Counted from the stretch's first letter, positions 1 to 8,561 are shown. The stretch: 64,000 nucleotides of DNA from Sphaerisporangium album (GCF_003323745.1 NZ_QOIL01000002.1:1-64000), one strand, 5' to 3'. Numbers and translations: made by a program. The notes: generated by a model not told the origin, from the letters alone.

Positions 1-87
1 CAGGTGATGACTGGGTTGATAGGCCGGGTGTGGAAGCATCGTAAGGTGTGGAGCTGACCGGTACTAATAGGCCGAGGACTTGACCAC
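1..87 (+). rRNA. rrl: 23S ribosomal RNA, 3' end (partial)
   Basis: The window opens inside the last helix region of 23S rRNA. The conserved end segment 'gaccggtactaataggccga' is at about 56-75, preceded by the 'tggaagcatcgtaaggtgtg' arm. The gene runs in from outside the window. The exact mature 3' end near base 87 is estimated by homology. It lies upstream of 5S on the same strand, as in a normal rrn operon. Confidence 0.95.
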
Positions 88-195
88 AGAGCATGCTCGC
101 GTCCACTGTGTGATCTCAGAGACAGCAAACCTGAGACCCGCACCATTCCACGTCTGGCGTGGTGTTGTGTGTGCTTGGTTTGTGTGTTTCGCGGG

Positions 196-314
196 GTTAC
201 GGCGGTTTTAGCGGAAGGGAAACACCCGGTTACATTCCGAACCCGGAAGTTAAGCTTTCCAGCGCCGATGGTACTGCACCGGGGACGGTGTGGGAGAGTA
301 GGACACCGCCGGAC
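196..314 (+). rRNA. rrf: 5S ribosomal RNA
   Basis: This is a complete 5S rRNA of about 119 nt. It shows the conserved loop sequences 'cattccgaacccggaagtta' and 'ggtgtgggagagtaggac' and pairing 5' and 3' ends (GGCGG at 201-205 with CCGCC at 306-310). It follows 23S after a spacer of about 110 bp that contains no tRNA gene. The ends are estimated from family length. Confidence 0.95.
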
Positions 315-328
315 AATCTTTGTATGAC

Positions 329-366
329 GCAGGAAGGCCATCCGAGGTTTCGGGTGGCCTTCCTGC
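329..366 (+). terminator. rrn operon terminator hairpin
   Basis: A 16-bp stem pairs gcaggaaggccatccg with cgggtggccttcctgc (one G-U pair in RNA), with a short loop, and 'gttt' follows. It lies about 15 nt after 5S, where the rrn terminator is expected. Confidence 0.9.
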
Positions 367-687
367 GTTTCCGGGGAAGCTCGAAACCACCGCCCTCCGG
401 CGCCCGCCGTGTTGCCGGTGTGCCGACGTCCACTGTGGCTGTGGCTGTGTGTGTCGTGTTCCCACGCTCCGGGTGCTGACGGTTTCCGCGTGCCGCGGGA
501 GGATGGGTCTCCCCGTTTTCTTCCCCGTTCCCGTTCCGTGGGTTCTGGCTTATGGGTGTTTCCGGGGTGGCGGGTGCGGGCTGGGGTTTGGTGTCAGCCG
601 GGTTCTGGAGGGGGGTGTCCCTTTTCCGGGGCCCGGCTTTTGCATGTCCGGGGCCGGCGCGGGGCCGGAGGAAGGCCGGCGGGTGGC

Positions 688-727
688 GGGTGCCGGTGGC
701 GGGTGCCGGTGGCGGGTTGCCGGTGGG
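688..727. repeat. 13-bp tandem repeat, about three copies
   Basis: The unit gggtgccggtggc occurs at 688-700 and 701-713, followed by a degenerate third copy (gggttgccggtggg) at 714-727. It is a local slippage-type repeat in non-coding DNA. No function is visible. Confidence 0.85.
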
Positions 728-794
728 CCGCCGTATCAGGCGCCGGGTTCGCCGACCCGCGTCCCGCCGCGCCGGCGCCAATGGAGACGAGCCC

Positions 795-946
795 TACGGC
801 GGAGACTCGAGACGGTCCCTCCATGGAGGGGGGAGGGTGGGCGGTCCTTCCCTGTAGAGGGAGGGTGGTCGCTCATGTGGAGAAGGGGAAGGCGATCTGC
901 CCCGCAGTCCCCTTAGTGGAGAACCCGCGGTCTCCTTAGCGGAGGA
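795..946. repeat. Cluster of six short imperfect palindromes
   Basis: Short hairpin-forming motifs begin near 795 (cctacggcggag), 818 (cctccatggagg, perfect), 849 (tccctgtagaggga), 872 (ctcatgtggag), 908 (tccccttagtggaga) and 931 (tctccttagcggagga). Start-to-start spacing alternates 23, 31, 23, 36, 23, so they form three pairs with constant internal spacing. The cluster ends just before the stop codon of the leftward glycosidase gene and may form its 3' untranslated structure. Confidence 0.6.
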
Positions 947-966
947 GGGCATGGGGGTTGGTGGGG

Positions 967-2523
967 TCAGGGGGTTACTAGGAGGGCGTCGCCTACGCCA
1001 CGTTCGGTGCCGTCGGAGGGGTGGTTCACTACCTTGCCGTTGACGACCATGGCGCTGGAGCCGCCGCCGTCGAGGTTGATGGCCTGGCGGGCGCCGAGCC
1101 AGAGCATGAGCTGGGCGGCTTCCACCATGGAGGCTCCGACGGTGACGCCGGGCTTGCGGCCGTCGACGACGGCGAGGATGAGCCGGCCGGACTTGGTGAC
1201 GCCCGCGAGGGTACGCGGGTGGCGGCGCAGGATCATGTTGACGTTGGCGTGCCCGTCGGCCTTGGCGGTGACGTGCTCGGTGCCGTCGCGGACGAGTCCG
1301 ACGCCGCCTCCGATGATGCTGGTCTCGGGGGTGAGGGGGATGGACTTGCCGGAGCGCAGGTCGGTCACCTTGGAGGTGATGTCGAGCGTCCACTGCTCCC
1401 AGGCGTGGGACCAGATCCAGTCGGACATGATGCCGGTGCCGTGCAGCACGCGGGTGCCGGGTTGGACGGGCCCGCCGGCGGGGCGGAGTTCCAGCACCTG
1501 GCCGTTGGCGTCGAGGACGGCCTCGGCCCCGTCGTCGGCAGGGGTGTCGGCGCCGAACTCCTCGGTGTAGAGGATCAGCTCGTCGGGTTTCGACGCCCGG
1601 TTGACGCCGGTGATTCCGGTGCGCTCGCCATCGGCGGAGGTGGCGGTGACGCTGGTGCTCACCTCGGTGATCCGCGCGGAGCGGCCCTTGAGGATGAGCG
1701 CGCTGCGGCCGGGAACGGCCTCGCTGAGCAGGCGGCCGTCCACCACGGAGATGCCGACGGGCTCGCCGCGCAGGTGCTTGTCGGTGTGGATGTTGAAGAA
1801 CCCGCCGTTCACGGCGGCGATGGCCTTGGCCTGCTTGGCCATCGCGGAGGGCCTCTCCTGCTTGGCGACGTTCACGCCCACGCTGGAGTGGTAGGAGCCG
1901 CGGAAGTCGCGAGGGTCTATGGTGAGGACGCGGACGTCCCAGGGGCCGGTGGACTGGACGCCGTCGTCGCCGAGGAAGTCCACCTTCGCCGTGACGCCGG
2001 CCTCTTTGAGCTGCTTCACGACCTTGTCCGCTTCCTTGCGCTCCTTTACGGTCCACAACCCGGTACGGACCATGTAGCCGATGCTTGCCGGGTAGTCGGC
2101 GACCTCGGGACGCGTGAACTGCTGGACGCTGACCTCGAACCCGGCCGCGCGGACCGATTCCGCCGCCGCCTCCGCTTGGGCGCGGGTGCCGTAGTCCTTG
2201 CCCTTCATCAGGACCGACACCGTGTAGCCATCCGTGGCGCTGCCGTGGACGAGCGTGAACAGGTCGATGCCGGGGGCGACGGCCGTGTGCGTCTGGTCGG
2301 CGAGCCCGGGCGGGCCGAGCGGGAAGTCGGTCCTGGGGAGCTCCACGCGCGACGCGGGGGCCGCCGTCCCGGCGAGGGCCACGGACGGGGCGCCGGCCAC
2401 GAGGAGGGACAGGGAGAGAAGGCCGGCGCGGAGGCGGCGTCGCGCCGGATGGGACGACCCCTGGGGGCGCGGCGTCAACGGCCCTTGGGGGCGCGGCGTC
2501 AGGCGCGGCATCGGACGTGGCAT
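967..2523 (-). CDS. Secreted phosphodiester glycosidase (NAGPA-like) domain protein
   Basis: A 518-residue exported protein. The N-terminus has an arginine/proline stretch (two copies of TPRPQG), then a hydrophobic signal segment (LRAGLLSLSLLVAGAPSVAL). A middle region resembles a pair of SPOR-like modules (YTVSVLMKGK, then IGYMVRTGLW). The C-terminal half is the NAGPA/phosphodiester glycosidase domain, recognised by AAVNGGFFN and by NLDGGGSSAMVVNGKVVN followed by GVGDALLV. Members cleave or bind phosphodiester-linked sugars at the cell surface; the substrate here is unknown. The start at 2523 was preferred over a GTG 57 nt upstream because GGGAG lies 6 nt before it. Confidence 0.85.
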   Translation of the reverse strand: MPRPMPRLTPRPQGPLTPRPQGSSHPARRRLRAGLLSLSLLVAGAPSVALAGTAAPASRVELPRTDFPLGPPGLADQTHTAVAPGIDLFTLVHGSATDGYTVSVLMKGKDYGTRAQAEAAAESVRAAGFEVSVQQFTRPEVADYPASIGYMVRTGLWTVKERKEADKVVKQLKEAGVTAKVDFLGDDGVQSTGPWDVRVLTIDPRDFRGSYHSSVGVNVAKQERPSAMAKQAKAIAAVNGGFFNIHTDKHLRGEPVGISVVDGRLLSEAVPGRSALILKGRSARITEVSTSVTATSADGERTGITGVNRASKPDELILYTEEFGADTPADDGAEAVLDANGQVLELRPAGGPVQPGTRVLHGTGIMSDWIWSHAWEQWTLDITSKVTDLRSGKSIPLTPETSIIGGGVGLVRDGTEHVTAKADGHANVNMILRRHPRTLAGVTKSGRLILAVVDGRKPGVTVGASMVEAAQLMLWLGARQAINLDGGGSSAMVVNGKVVNHPSDGTERGVGDALLVTP

Positions 2524-3019
2524 CAAGGGCTCCCGGGGGGTGATCGCATCCTTGCCGCACCATGGTCTTGGCTGGGACACGCCGAGCGCCCGGGAACACG
2601 CCGACGTCTATGAGAATGTAACCGACTGTTATCCGCCATCCGGAAATGTTCTATTAAGTGTTGAATTCCTCCTCTGTGCTGGGCTGTGAGCGTTACAACT
2701 GGTGAATGCGCTGCTAACCGGCACGCCGTGGCCCGTGTTCACCGACGCTCGGCTCCGGCGGGTCGTTGGGGTCTTCGGCGCCGTCGCCGCCTGGCCGCGG
2801 CGGGCCAGTGCGCTGTCCCGCGACGTTCACCGGGTGACGGACCATGCGGCGGCACCGGATTCGCCGTAACGGTCCCCGCCGACCGGGCGCCGAATGAGGC
2901 CGATTGAGAAGGACCGCAGCGAGAGGACGGGACCTGGGCGTCGTGACTAGACACCGCACCGGGGACGCGACGACCGGTCCCCGAGGCCGGTCACCTTACG
3001 AGACCGGTGGACGGCACGC
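2524..3019. other. Intergenic region; promoter of the glycosidase gene
   Basis: About 500 bp between two leftward genes. Bases 2605-2680 are clearly AT-richer than the surroundings and probably carry the promoter for the downstream leftward gene. Bases 2700-3019 are GC-rich, with only weak short frames on both strands and no supported gene. Confidence 0.5.
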
Positions 3020-4138
3020 TCACGTGAGCAGGGCGGCCAAGCGCTTGCCGTCCAGACCATGGGCGGTGACGCCGTCGGCGCCGGTCATGGTGCCGGCGGC
3101 CACCAGGGCGTTGACGATGGCCTCCTCGGTGGCCTCGATCACGGCGTAGAACAGCGGGTTGATGTGGTCGTCGGCGAGGACGGACACCTGGAAGGTGCGC
3201 GGCGGGTCGGCGTCCAGGGCGTTGGTGGGCAGGTCGCGGTTGCCGGTGGAGAAGCACAGGAACCCGTCGCCGCTGGAGTTCTCGCCCGCGCCGCCCGTGC
3301 GCCCGACGCCCAGCCCGGCACGCCGGGCGAGCCGCCGGCACTGGTGGGGGAGCAGCGGGGCGTCGGTGGCGACGATGCCGATGATGGACCCCGCGCCCTC
3401 GTAGGACGGGCGCGGCATCGCGGGGCGCGGCACGTCGTCCAGCTCGCGTCCGACCGGCACGCCGTTGACGGTGAGCCGGTCACGGATGCCGTGGTTGGCC
3501 TGGACGAGCACGCCCACGGTGTAGCCGCCGTCTCGCTCGGGGAGCACGCGCGAGGCGGTGCCGATGCCGCCCTTGAAGCCGTGGCAGATCATGCCGGTGC
3601 CGCCGCCGACCGCGCCCTCGGCCACCGGGCCGCCGGAGGCCGAGGCGTGGGCGGCCTTGACGTGCTCGGGCCTGACGTGCCGGCCGTCGATGTCGTTGAG
3701 GGTGCCGTCCCAGGTCTCGCCGACCACGGGCAGGGACCAGGCCTGACGCCCCTTGCCGAGGGAGGCGACCTCGATCTCGACGATGGTGTCGCGGACCACG
3801 CCCACGGAGGCGGTGTTGGTGATGCCGATCGGCGAACCGAGCAGGCCGAACTCGTCGAGGAACGCCATGCCGGTGATCTCGCCGTTGCCGTTCAGCCAGT
3901 GGTAGCCCGCGTACAGGGGCTCGTCGAAGGCGGAGCCGCCGTGCGGGAGCACCATCGTCACGCCCGTGCGCACGGGGCCGCGGCCGACGACGCGGGGTCC
4001 GTCGCCCTCGATGAGGGTGGTGTGGCCGACCTTGACGCCGGCGACGTCGGTGATCGCGTTGTACCGGCCTGGGGTGCCGGTGCCGATCACGATGCCGTGG
4101 TCACGTGCCCGCATGGCCGTCGTCTGGCCGTGGCTCAC
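3020..4138 (-). CDS. DmpA/P1-type aminopeptidase (peptidase family S58)
   Basis: A 372-residue member of the N-terminal nucleophile DmpA family, which releases N-terminal residues (D-amino or beta-amino acids in known members) after self-cleavage into two chains. Family motifs in order are NAITDVAGVKVGH near residues 27-39, GGGTGMICHGFKGGIGTASR (178-197), and EGAGSIIGIVATDAPLLPHQ (247-266). The Gly250-Ser251 bond in the last motif matches the autocleavage site of DmpA (Gly249-Ser250), which creates the nucleophilic serine. The GTG start overlaps the stop of the upstream PucR gene (GTGA) and has a GGAG ribosome site, so the two are translationally coupled. Expression probably depends on the PucR promoter. 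Confidence 0.9.
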   Translation of the reverse strand: MSHGQTTAMRARDHGIVIGTGTPGRYNAITDVAGVKVGHTTLIEGDGPRVVGRGPVRTGVTMVLPHGGSAFDEPLYAGYHWLNGNGEITGMAFLDEFGLLGSPIGITNTASVGVVRDTIVEIEVASLGKGRQAWSLPVVGETWDGTLNDIDGRHVRPEHVKAAHASASGGPVAEGAVGGGTGMICHGFKGGIGTASRVLPERDGGYTVGVLVQANHGIRDRLTVNGVPVGRELDDVPRPAMPRPSYEGAGSIIGIVATDAPLLPHQCRRLARRAGLGVGRTGGAGENSSGDGFLCFSTGNRDLPTNALDADPPRTFQVSVLADDHINPLFYAVIEATEEAIVNALVAAGTMTGADGVTAHGLDGKRLAALLT

Positions 4139-5745
4139 CGGATCTCCCTTCGGAACGACTCCAGCGCCAGCAGGGCGACGTGGAGGGACAGACAGGATTC
4201 GACGTCGTCGAGGTCGGTGTCGAGGATGCGTTCGAGGCGGCGCAGCCGGTCGTAGAAGGCGGGCCGCGACAGGTGGGCGCGCTGGGCGGCGACGGCCTTG
4301 TTGCGCCCGGCGTCGAGGTAGGTGCGCAGGATGCCGGTCAGGTCGCCGCCGCGGTGGGCGTCGTGGGCGAGCAGCGGGCCGAGCTCGCGCTCGGCGAAGG
4401 TCTGCAGCCGGGCGTCGTCGCGCAGTAGGTGGAGCAGGCCGCGCAGCCGGAGGTCGGGCAGGCGGTAGTACGGGCGGCGGTCGGGCTGGCGCGCGGCGGC
4501 CTCGGCGACCTGCTCGGCCTCCAGGAAGCTGCGGCGCACGTCCCGCACGGACTCGACGACGGAGCCGGCGGCGAGGACGAACGGCGTGGCGAACGCCGTG
4601 CGGAGGCGTTCGGCGAGCGAGGTGAGGGCGGTCTCGGCGGCGGTGCGCGGCGGCAAGGGGAGCAGGACGCCGACGCGGTTCTGGTCCAGGGCGCCGACCA
4701 GTGCGGGCAGCTTCGCGTCCCGGCAGGCCGCGGCGGTGGCCTCGGCGAGCTCGCCGAGCTGCGCCTGGAGGTTGAGCGCGGTGTCGGTCGGGTCGGTGAG
4801 CCGCAGCACCACGCTGATGAGCTTCCTGCCGGTGAGCGGGACGCCCACCGCGCGGGCGCGGGCGGCGGCCTCGTCGGGGTCGGAGTAGGCGTGGGTGAGG
4901 ATGCCGGTGATGATCGTGCCGTGCGCCTGGCGCTCCAGGCTCTCCTGGTGCCGTTCGAGGAGGCGGCCGAGGGCGAGCGTCGTCGCGGCGCGTTCGGCGA
5001 GGACGATGTCGCGGGGGCCTGGCGGGGCCTCGCAAAGGAGGATGAGCCGCCCCCAGTCGTGGCCGCGCGCGCCGACCATGGTGACCAGCCAGCCGGAGGA
5101 GGGGTCGTACGCCGTGCGCTCGTGGGGGGCGACGGCGCGGGAGCGGGCCTCCCAGTTGGCGAGGAGCGCGCCGGTATCGCGACCGGCGGTCTCGCAGGCG
5201 AGCACCTGGTGGGCGAGGTTCTCCAGCAGCGCCGGCCGGGCGGACAGGCGGGAGACCTGGGTGAGCACCTCGGCGGGTGAGGCCCCCTCGACCGACAGCT
5301 CGGTGAACACCTCGTGGAGCTGCTCGGAGGCGCGCAGCTCTTCGAGCTGGATGTCGATGATGCGGGCGTGCACGGACTCGGTGATCTGCACGAACGGGGT
5401 CTCGCGGCTGAGCGTCACCAGGGGCAGACCATGGGTCTCCGCGGACTCGACGACCGCGCGGGGCAGCTCGCGGATGAACCTGCGGCCGAGTTCGACGATG
5501 AGGCCGGAGGCGCCGACGGCGGCGAGGTCGGCGATGTAGTCGGCCAGCTTGTCGGGTTCCTCGGGCAGGGCAACCCCCGTGGTGAGGATCAGCTCTCCGC
5601 CGCGCAGCAGGTGGGCGATGTCGCTGACCTCGCCGACGTGGACCCAGCGGACGCGGGTGTCCAGCCGGTCGGCGCCGGCGACGACGCGCGGGCTGCCTCG
5701 GCGGACGGCGTCCAGTGCGAGGACGTCGGCCAGGGTCGGTAGCAT
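4135..5745 (-). CDS. PucR-family transcriptional regulator
   Basis: A 536-residue regulator. The N-terminal PucR ligand-sensing region starts MLPTLADVLALDAVRRGSPR and contains LLRGGELILTTG. A GGDEF-like linker follows, and the C-terminal PucR helix-turn-helix lies around RAHLSRPAFYDRLRRLERIL. PucR proteins typically sense nitrogenous metabolites (purines, amines, amino acids). It overlaps the downstream DmpA-type peptidase gene by 4 nt, so the natural prediction is that it controls uptake or use of peptides or unusual amino acids. TACGCT lies 7 nt before the ATG and no ribosome site is seen, which suggests a leaderless transcript. Confidence 0.9.
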   Translation of the reverse strand: MLPTLADVLALDAVRRGSPRVVAGADRLDTRVRWVHVGEVSDIAHLLRGGELILTTGVALPEEPDKLADYIADLAAVGASGLIVELGRRFIRELPRAVVESAETHGLPLVTLSRETPFVQITESVHARIIDIQLEELRASEQLHEVFTELSVEGASPAEVLTQVSRLSARPALLENLAHQVLACETAGRDTGALLANWEARSRAVAPHERTAYDPSSGWLVTMVGARGHDWGRLILLCEAPPGPRDIVLAERAATTLALGRLLERHQESLERQAHGTIITGILTHAYSDPDEAAARARAVGVPLTGRKLISVVLRLTDPTDTALNLQAQLGELAEATAAACRDAKLPALVGALDQNRVGVLLPLPPRTAAETALTSLAERLRTAFATPFVLAAGSVVESVRDVRRSFLEAEQVAEAAARQPDRRPYYRLPDLRLRGLLHLLRDDARLQTFAERELGPLLAHDAHRGGDLTGILRTYLDAGRNKAVAAQRAHLSRPAFYDRLRRLERILDTDLDDVESCLSLHVALLALESFRREIR

Positions 5746-5919
5746 ATGTCCGAGCGTAGCCGATCACGATGTAAGAACGACCGCCCACTACCTGACAGGG
5801 TGACGGTATCCGTGCACGTCAGCGCGCGTCCGCACGGTCACCGTACGTGCCGTCCGCCACCCCTGGCGGCCATCGTGATCACCGTGGGTGATCGCGAGCG
5901 CCGCAGGGGCCGCCGCGGT

Positions 5920-6732
5920 TCAGCCGCGTCCGGCGGCGTCGACGGCGGCGTCGACGGCGGGGGACGCCGATGACGGATCCGGTGGCTTGGACTCGTCCAG
6001 ATGCCACCGTAGCCGGACCTCCAGGCCGTCGAGCATGGCGACCAGGCCGAAATCGAAGGTGAGGCTTTTGGCGACCCCCATGTCGCTGAAGTCCTCGGTG
6101 GAGTAGCGGGCCAGCATGTCGGGGTAGTCGGCCGCGGCGACCTCGACCTGCCGCATCAGGTTCGTCAGCCACTCGTCGGCGCCGGCCTCCGAGCGCGCGA
6201 CCATGTTGAGCCAGGTCACCTCGGGCGTCGTGGCGCCGAGCGTGTAGGAGACCACGGCGCCGACGGCGTAGTCCAGGGTCTTGCCGGTGAAACCCGCTTC
6301 CTCGAACGCGGTCATCAGCGTGTTGTTGACCGCCAGGGCGTTCGGCCCGAAGCTGGGCAGCACGCCGAGCAGCGGCACCATCCAGGGATGCTTGAGCATC
6401 GCCTGGCGCATCCCGTAGGCGAACACGGCCGCCGCGTCCCGCCAGCTCGCCGGCTCGGTGAGTTCGGGGATCCTGACCTCGCCGTACACCTCGTCGAGAA
6501 CCAGCTCCAGCAGCTCGTCCTTGTTGGACACGTGCCAGTAGATGCTGGTGGCGCCCGCGCCGAGCCTGGCGCCCAGCTTGCGCATGCTGAGCGCCTCCAT
6601 GCCCTCGGCGTCGAGGAGCTCCAGCGCCGCCCGGACGATCTGCTCGCGGCTCAGGGCGGGATGCTCGCGCCCACGCCTGGGCGGCGGGGTCTCGCGGGCC
6701 CAGACCGAGATGAACGGGGGCTTGGTCGCCAC
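5920..6732 (-). CDS. TetR/AcrR-family repressor divergent from MFS exporter
   Basis: A 270-residue TetR-family protein. The N-terminal HTH region is LSMRKLGARLGAGATSIYWH, followed by the usual KDELLELVLDEVYGE helix. The C-terminal ligand-binding domain resembles TetR_C types that control drug exporters. It starts at GTG with GGAGG nine bases upstream and is divergent from an MFS exporter. Three palindromic sites lie in the shared region, so autoregulation and control of the pump are likely. The last 20 residues are low-complexity (SASPAVDAAVDAAGRG). Confidence 0.9.
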   Translation of the reverse strand: MATKPPFISVWARETPPPRRGREHPALSREQIVRAALELLDAEGMEALSMRKLGARLGAGATSIYWHVSNKDELLELVLDEVYGEVRIPELTEPASWRDAAAVFAYGMRQAMLKHPWMVPLLGVLPSFGPNALAVNNTLMTAFEEAGFTGKTLDYAVGAVVSYTLGATTPEVTWLNMVARSEAGADEWLTNLMRQVEVAAADYPDMLARYSTEDFSDMGVAKSLTFDFGLVAMLDGLEVRLRWHLDESKPPDPSSASPAVDAAVDAAGRG

Positions 6733-6769
6733 GTATGAGCCTCCTTCGTTCGCTCAAGGATAAAACCAC

Positions 6770-6825
6770 TCGCACACTGTCCGATCCTCATCGTACGCTG
6801 TGCGAGTGACTTCGAACACTGTACG
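6770..6825. promoter_or_regulatory. Triple TetR-type operator between regulator and exporter
   Basis: Three copies of the near-palindrome TCGnACAnTGTnCGA lie at 6770-6784 (tcgcacactgtccga), 6791-6805 (tcgtacgctgtgcga, central AC/GC mismatch) and 6811-6825 (tcgaacactgtacga). Their centres are 21 and 20 bp apart, two helical turns, so they lie on one DNA face. They cover the -35 area, the proposed -10 (TACGCT, 6794-6799) and the start codon of the exporter gene. Binding by the adjacent TetR protein is inferred. Confidence 0.8.
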
Positions 6826-8338
6826 AGAAGCCGGGCACGGCGGTGCCCCGGAGAAGAACCCCCGCCGCTGGTGGATCCTCGGCGTCCTGTGCCTCAGCCT
6901 GCTGGTGCTCGTCGTCGACAACACGGTGCTGAACCTGGCGATCCCGTCCCTCATCCGTGACCTGGGCGCGACGCCCTCGGACATCCAGTGGATCATCGAC
7001 GCCTACATCCTGGTGTTCGCCGGCCTGTTGCTCACCGCGGGCAGCCTGTCCGACCGGTACGGCCGGAGGCGCTTCCTGATCATCGGGCTCGCCCTGTTCG
7101 GCGGCGCCTCGGTGGTGGCGATGCTGGCGCAGGAGCCGTGGCAGCTCGTCGGCGCGCGGGCGCTCATGGGCGTCGGCGGCTCGTTCCTGATGCCGAGCAC
7201 GCTGTCCATCCTGATCACCGTCTTCGACGAGTCCGAGCGCCGCAAGGCGTTCGCCGCCTGGAGCGCGGTGGCCATGGTCGGCGTGATCGCCGGGCCGACG
7301 CTCGGCGGCTTCCTTCTCGAGCACTATTGGTGGGGCTCGGTCTTCCTGCTCAACGTGCCGATCGCGGCCCTCGCGATCGTGGCCGCGGTGCTGCTGATGC
7401 CGGAGTCCCGCGCGCCCGCCCGTCCCACCGACCCGTTCGGCGCGCTGCTGTCCACGGTGGGCATGACGGGCCTGGTCTACGCGGTCATCGCGGCTCCCCG
7501 CGCGGGCTGGACCTCGACGGGCACGCTGGTCGCGCTCGCGGTCGCCGTGGTCGCGCTCGGGATCTTCGTGTTCTGGGAGCGCAGGTCGGAGCACCCGATG
7601 CTCCCGCTGGAGCTGTTCCGCGACCGCAACTTCCGGGGCTCGTCGTTCTCCATCGTGCTGCTGTCGTTCGGCACCGGCGCGCTGCTGCTGATGCTCACGC
7701 AGTACCTGCAGTTCGTCCTCGGCTACGGGCCGATGCGGGCGGGCCTCGCACTGCTGCCGTACGCGGTGGCGGCGGCCCTGTTCAACGCCGTCGGCGCCGG
7801 GCTCGGTCAGCGGGTCAGCAACCGCCTGCTGATCGCGGGCGGCATGGTGATCATGGCCGTGGGCTTCGTGGTGATCGCCCTCATCGGCCCGGGCGATGGG
7901 TATGTCAAGCTCATCGCCGGCCTGCTGATCATGGGCGTCGGCGGCGGTCTCGCCGGGCCGGCCGCGTACACGACGCTGCTCGGCGCGGTGCCGCCGGAGC
8001 ACGCGGGGGTGGGGTCGGCGCTCAACGACACCGTCCAGCAGGTCGGCATGGCGCTGAGCGTGGCGGTCCTCGGCAGCGTGCTCGCCGGGATCTACACCGC
8101 GCAGATGCCGGACGGCGCCCCGGCGGCGGCCAGGGACTCGATCGGCGCGGCGCTGGCGTCCGGCGACCCGGGGCTGGCGCGGGCGGCCAAGGATGCGTTC
8201 GTGTCCGCGATGTCCTTCGGCTCGTGGGTCGACGTCGCCCTGACGCTCGCCGCGGCCGTGCTGGCCTTCACCATGCTGCGGCCCCGGGCGACGCCCGCCG
8301 CCGCGGTCGCCGACCGCCAGACCGAGACCGTCGCCTGA
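6806..8338 (+). CDS. MFS drug exporter, DHA2 (14-TMS) family
   Basis: A 510-residue membrane transporter with about 14 hydrophobic segments. It carries the MFS loop motif GSLSDRYGRRRF and the motif-C-like GPTLGGFLLEHYWWGSVF typical of proton-driven drug exporters of the EmrB/QacA type. It ends with a polar tail. The GTG at 6806 was chosen because TACGCT lies exactly 6 nt upstream, as in leaderless actinobacterial promoters; GTG at 6800 is the alternative. Neither has a Shine-Dalgarno sequence. It is expected to be tightly repressed by the divergent TetR protein. The substrate is unknown. Confidence 0.9.
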   Translation: MTSNTVREAGHGGAPEKNPRRWWILGVLCLSLLVLVVDNTVLNLAIPSLIRDLGATPSDIQWIIDAYILVFAGLLLTAGSLSDRYGRRRFLIIGLALFGGASVVAMLAQEPWQLVGARALMGVGGSFLMPSTLSILITVFDESERRKAFAAWSAVAMVGVIAGPTLGGFLLEHYWWGSVFLLNVPIAALAIVAAVLLMPESRAPARPTDPFGALLSTVGMTGLVYAVIAAPRAGWTSTGTLVALAVAVVALGIFVFWERRSEHPMLPLELFRDRNFRGSSFSIVLLSFGTGALLLMLTQYLQFVLGYGPMRAGLALLPYAVAAALFNAVGAGLGQRVSNRLLIAGGMVIMAVGFVVIALIGPGDGYVKLIAGLLIMGVGGGLAGPAAYTTLLGAVPPEHAGVGSALNDTVQQVGMALSVAVLGSVLAGIYTAQMPDGAPAAARDSIGAALASGDPGLARAAKDAFVSAMSFGSWVDVALTLAAAVLAFTMLRPRATPAAAVADRQTETVA

Positions 8339-8381
8339 CCCTCCGCGACGGCACGCCTTCCAGCCGAGCCCCCGTCCCCGG

Positions 8382-8436
8382 CACGTGACGGCCCGCTGCG
8401 CGCGGGCCGCCGTCCGGGGGCGGGGGCCGTCACGTG
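8382..8436 (+). terminator. Large hairpin after the MFS gene
   Basis: The arms cacgtgacggccc (8382-8394) and gggccgtcacgtg (8424-8436) are perfect 13-bp inverted repeats. The enclosed sequence can form a second GC stem (gcccgc/gcgggc). It lies 44 nt after the exporter stop codon and is a likely terminator despite having no T-run. Confidence 0.7.
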
Positions 8437-8464
8437 TGCACGGAGGCCTGCGTCTGATATGTCA

Positions 8465-8477
8465 GGACATTATGTCC
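8465..8477. promoter_or_regulatory. Palindromic operator candidate upstream of aminotransferase operon
   Basis: GGACATTATGTCC is a perfect 13-bp palindrome about 85 nt before the aminotransferase start. A further half-site (ggacaat) follows at about 8489. The region is AT-richer than its surroundings and probably contains the promoter. The cognate regulator is unknown; the PucR protein at 21104-22609 is one candidate. Confidence 0.5.
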
Positions 8478-8561
8478 ACAGGGTCACAGGACAATAGAAG
8501 CAACGGGTTGCCAGCATGTAATGTGAACTCGCGGTACGCCGACATGTTGGGGGTAATGCCC

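Larger units (their letters stand above)
315..966. other. Gene-free tract after the rRNA operon
   Basis: After the rrn terminator there is about 600 bp with no convincing coding sequence. Reading frames here are arginine- and glycine-rich shadows on both strands without ribosome binding sites. The tract holds a 13-bp tandem repeat (688-727) and a cluster of short inverted repeats (795-946), annotated separately. Confidence 0.6.

Noticed and set aside
688-727. Possible CRISPR-like array
   Set aside because: Units are contiguous with no spacers, only 13 bp long, and no cas gene is present.
4139-5788. An in-frame N-terminal extension of the DmpA-type peptidase up to 922 residues
   Set aside because: The extension is an out-of-frame shadow of the PucR gene; a GTG with a ribosome site overlaps the PucR stop.
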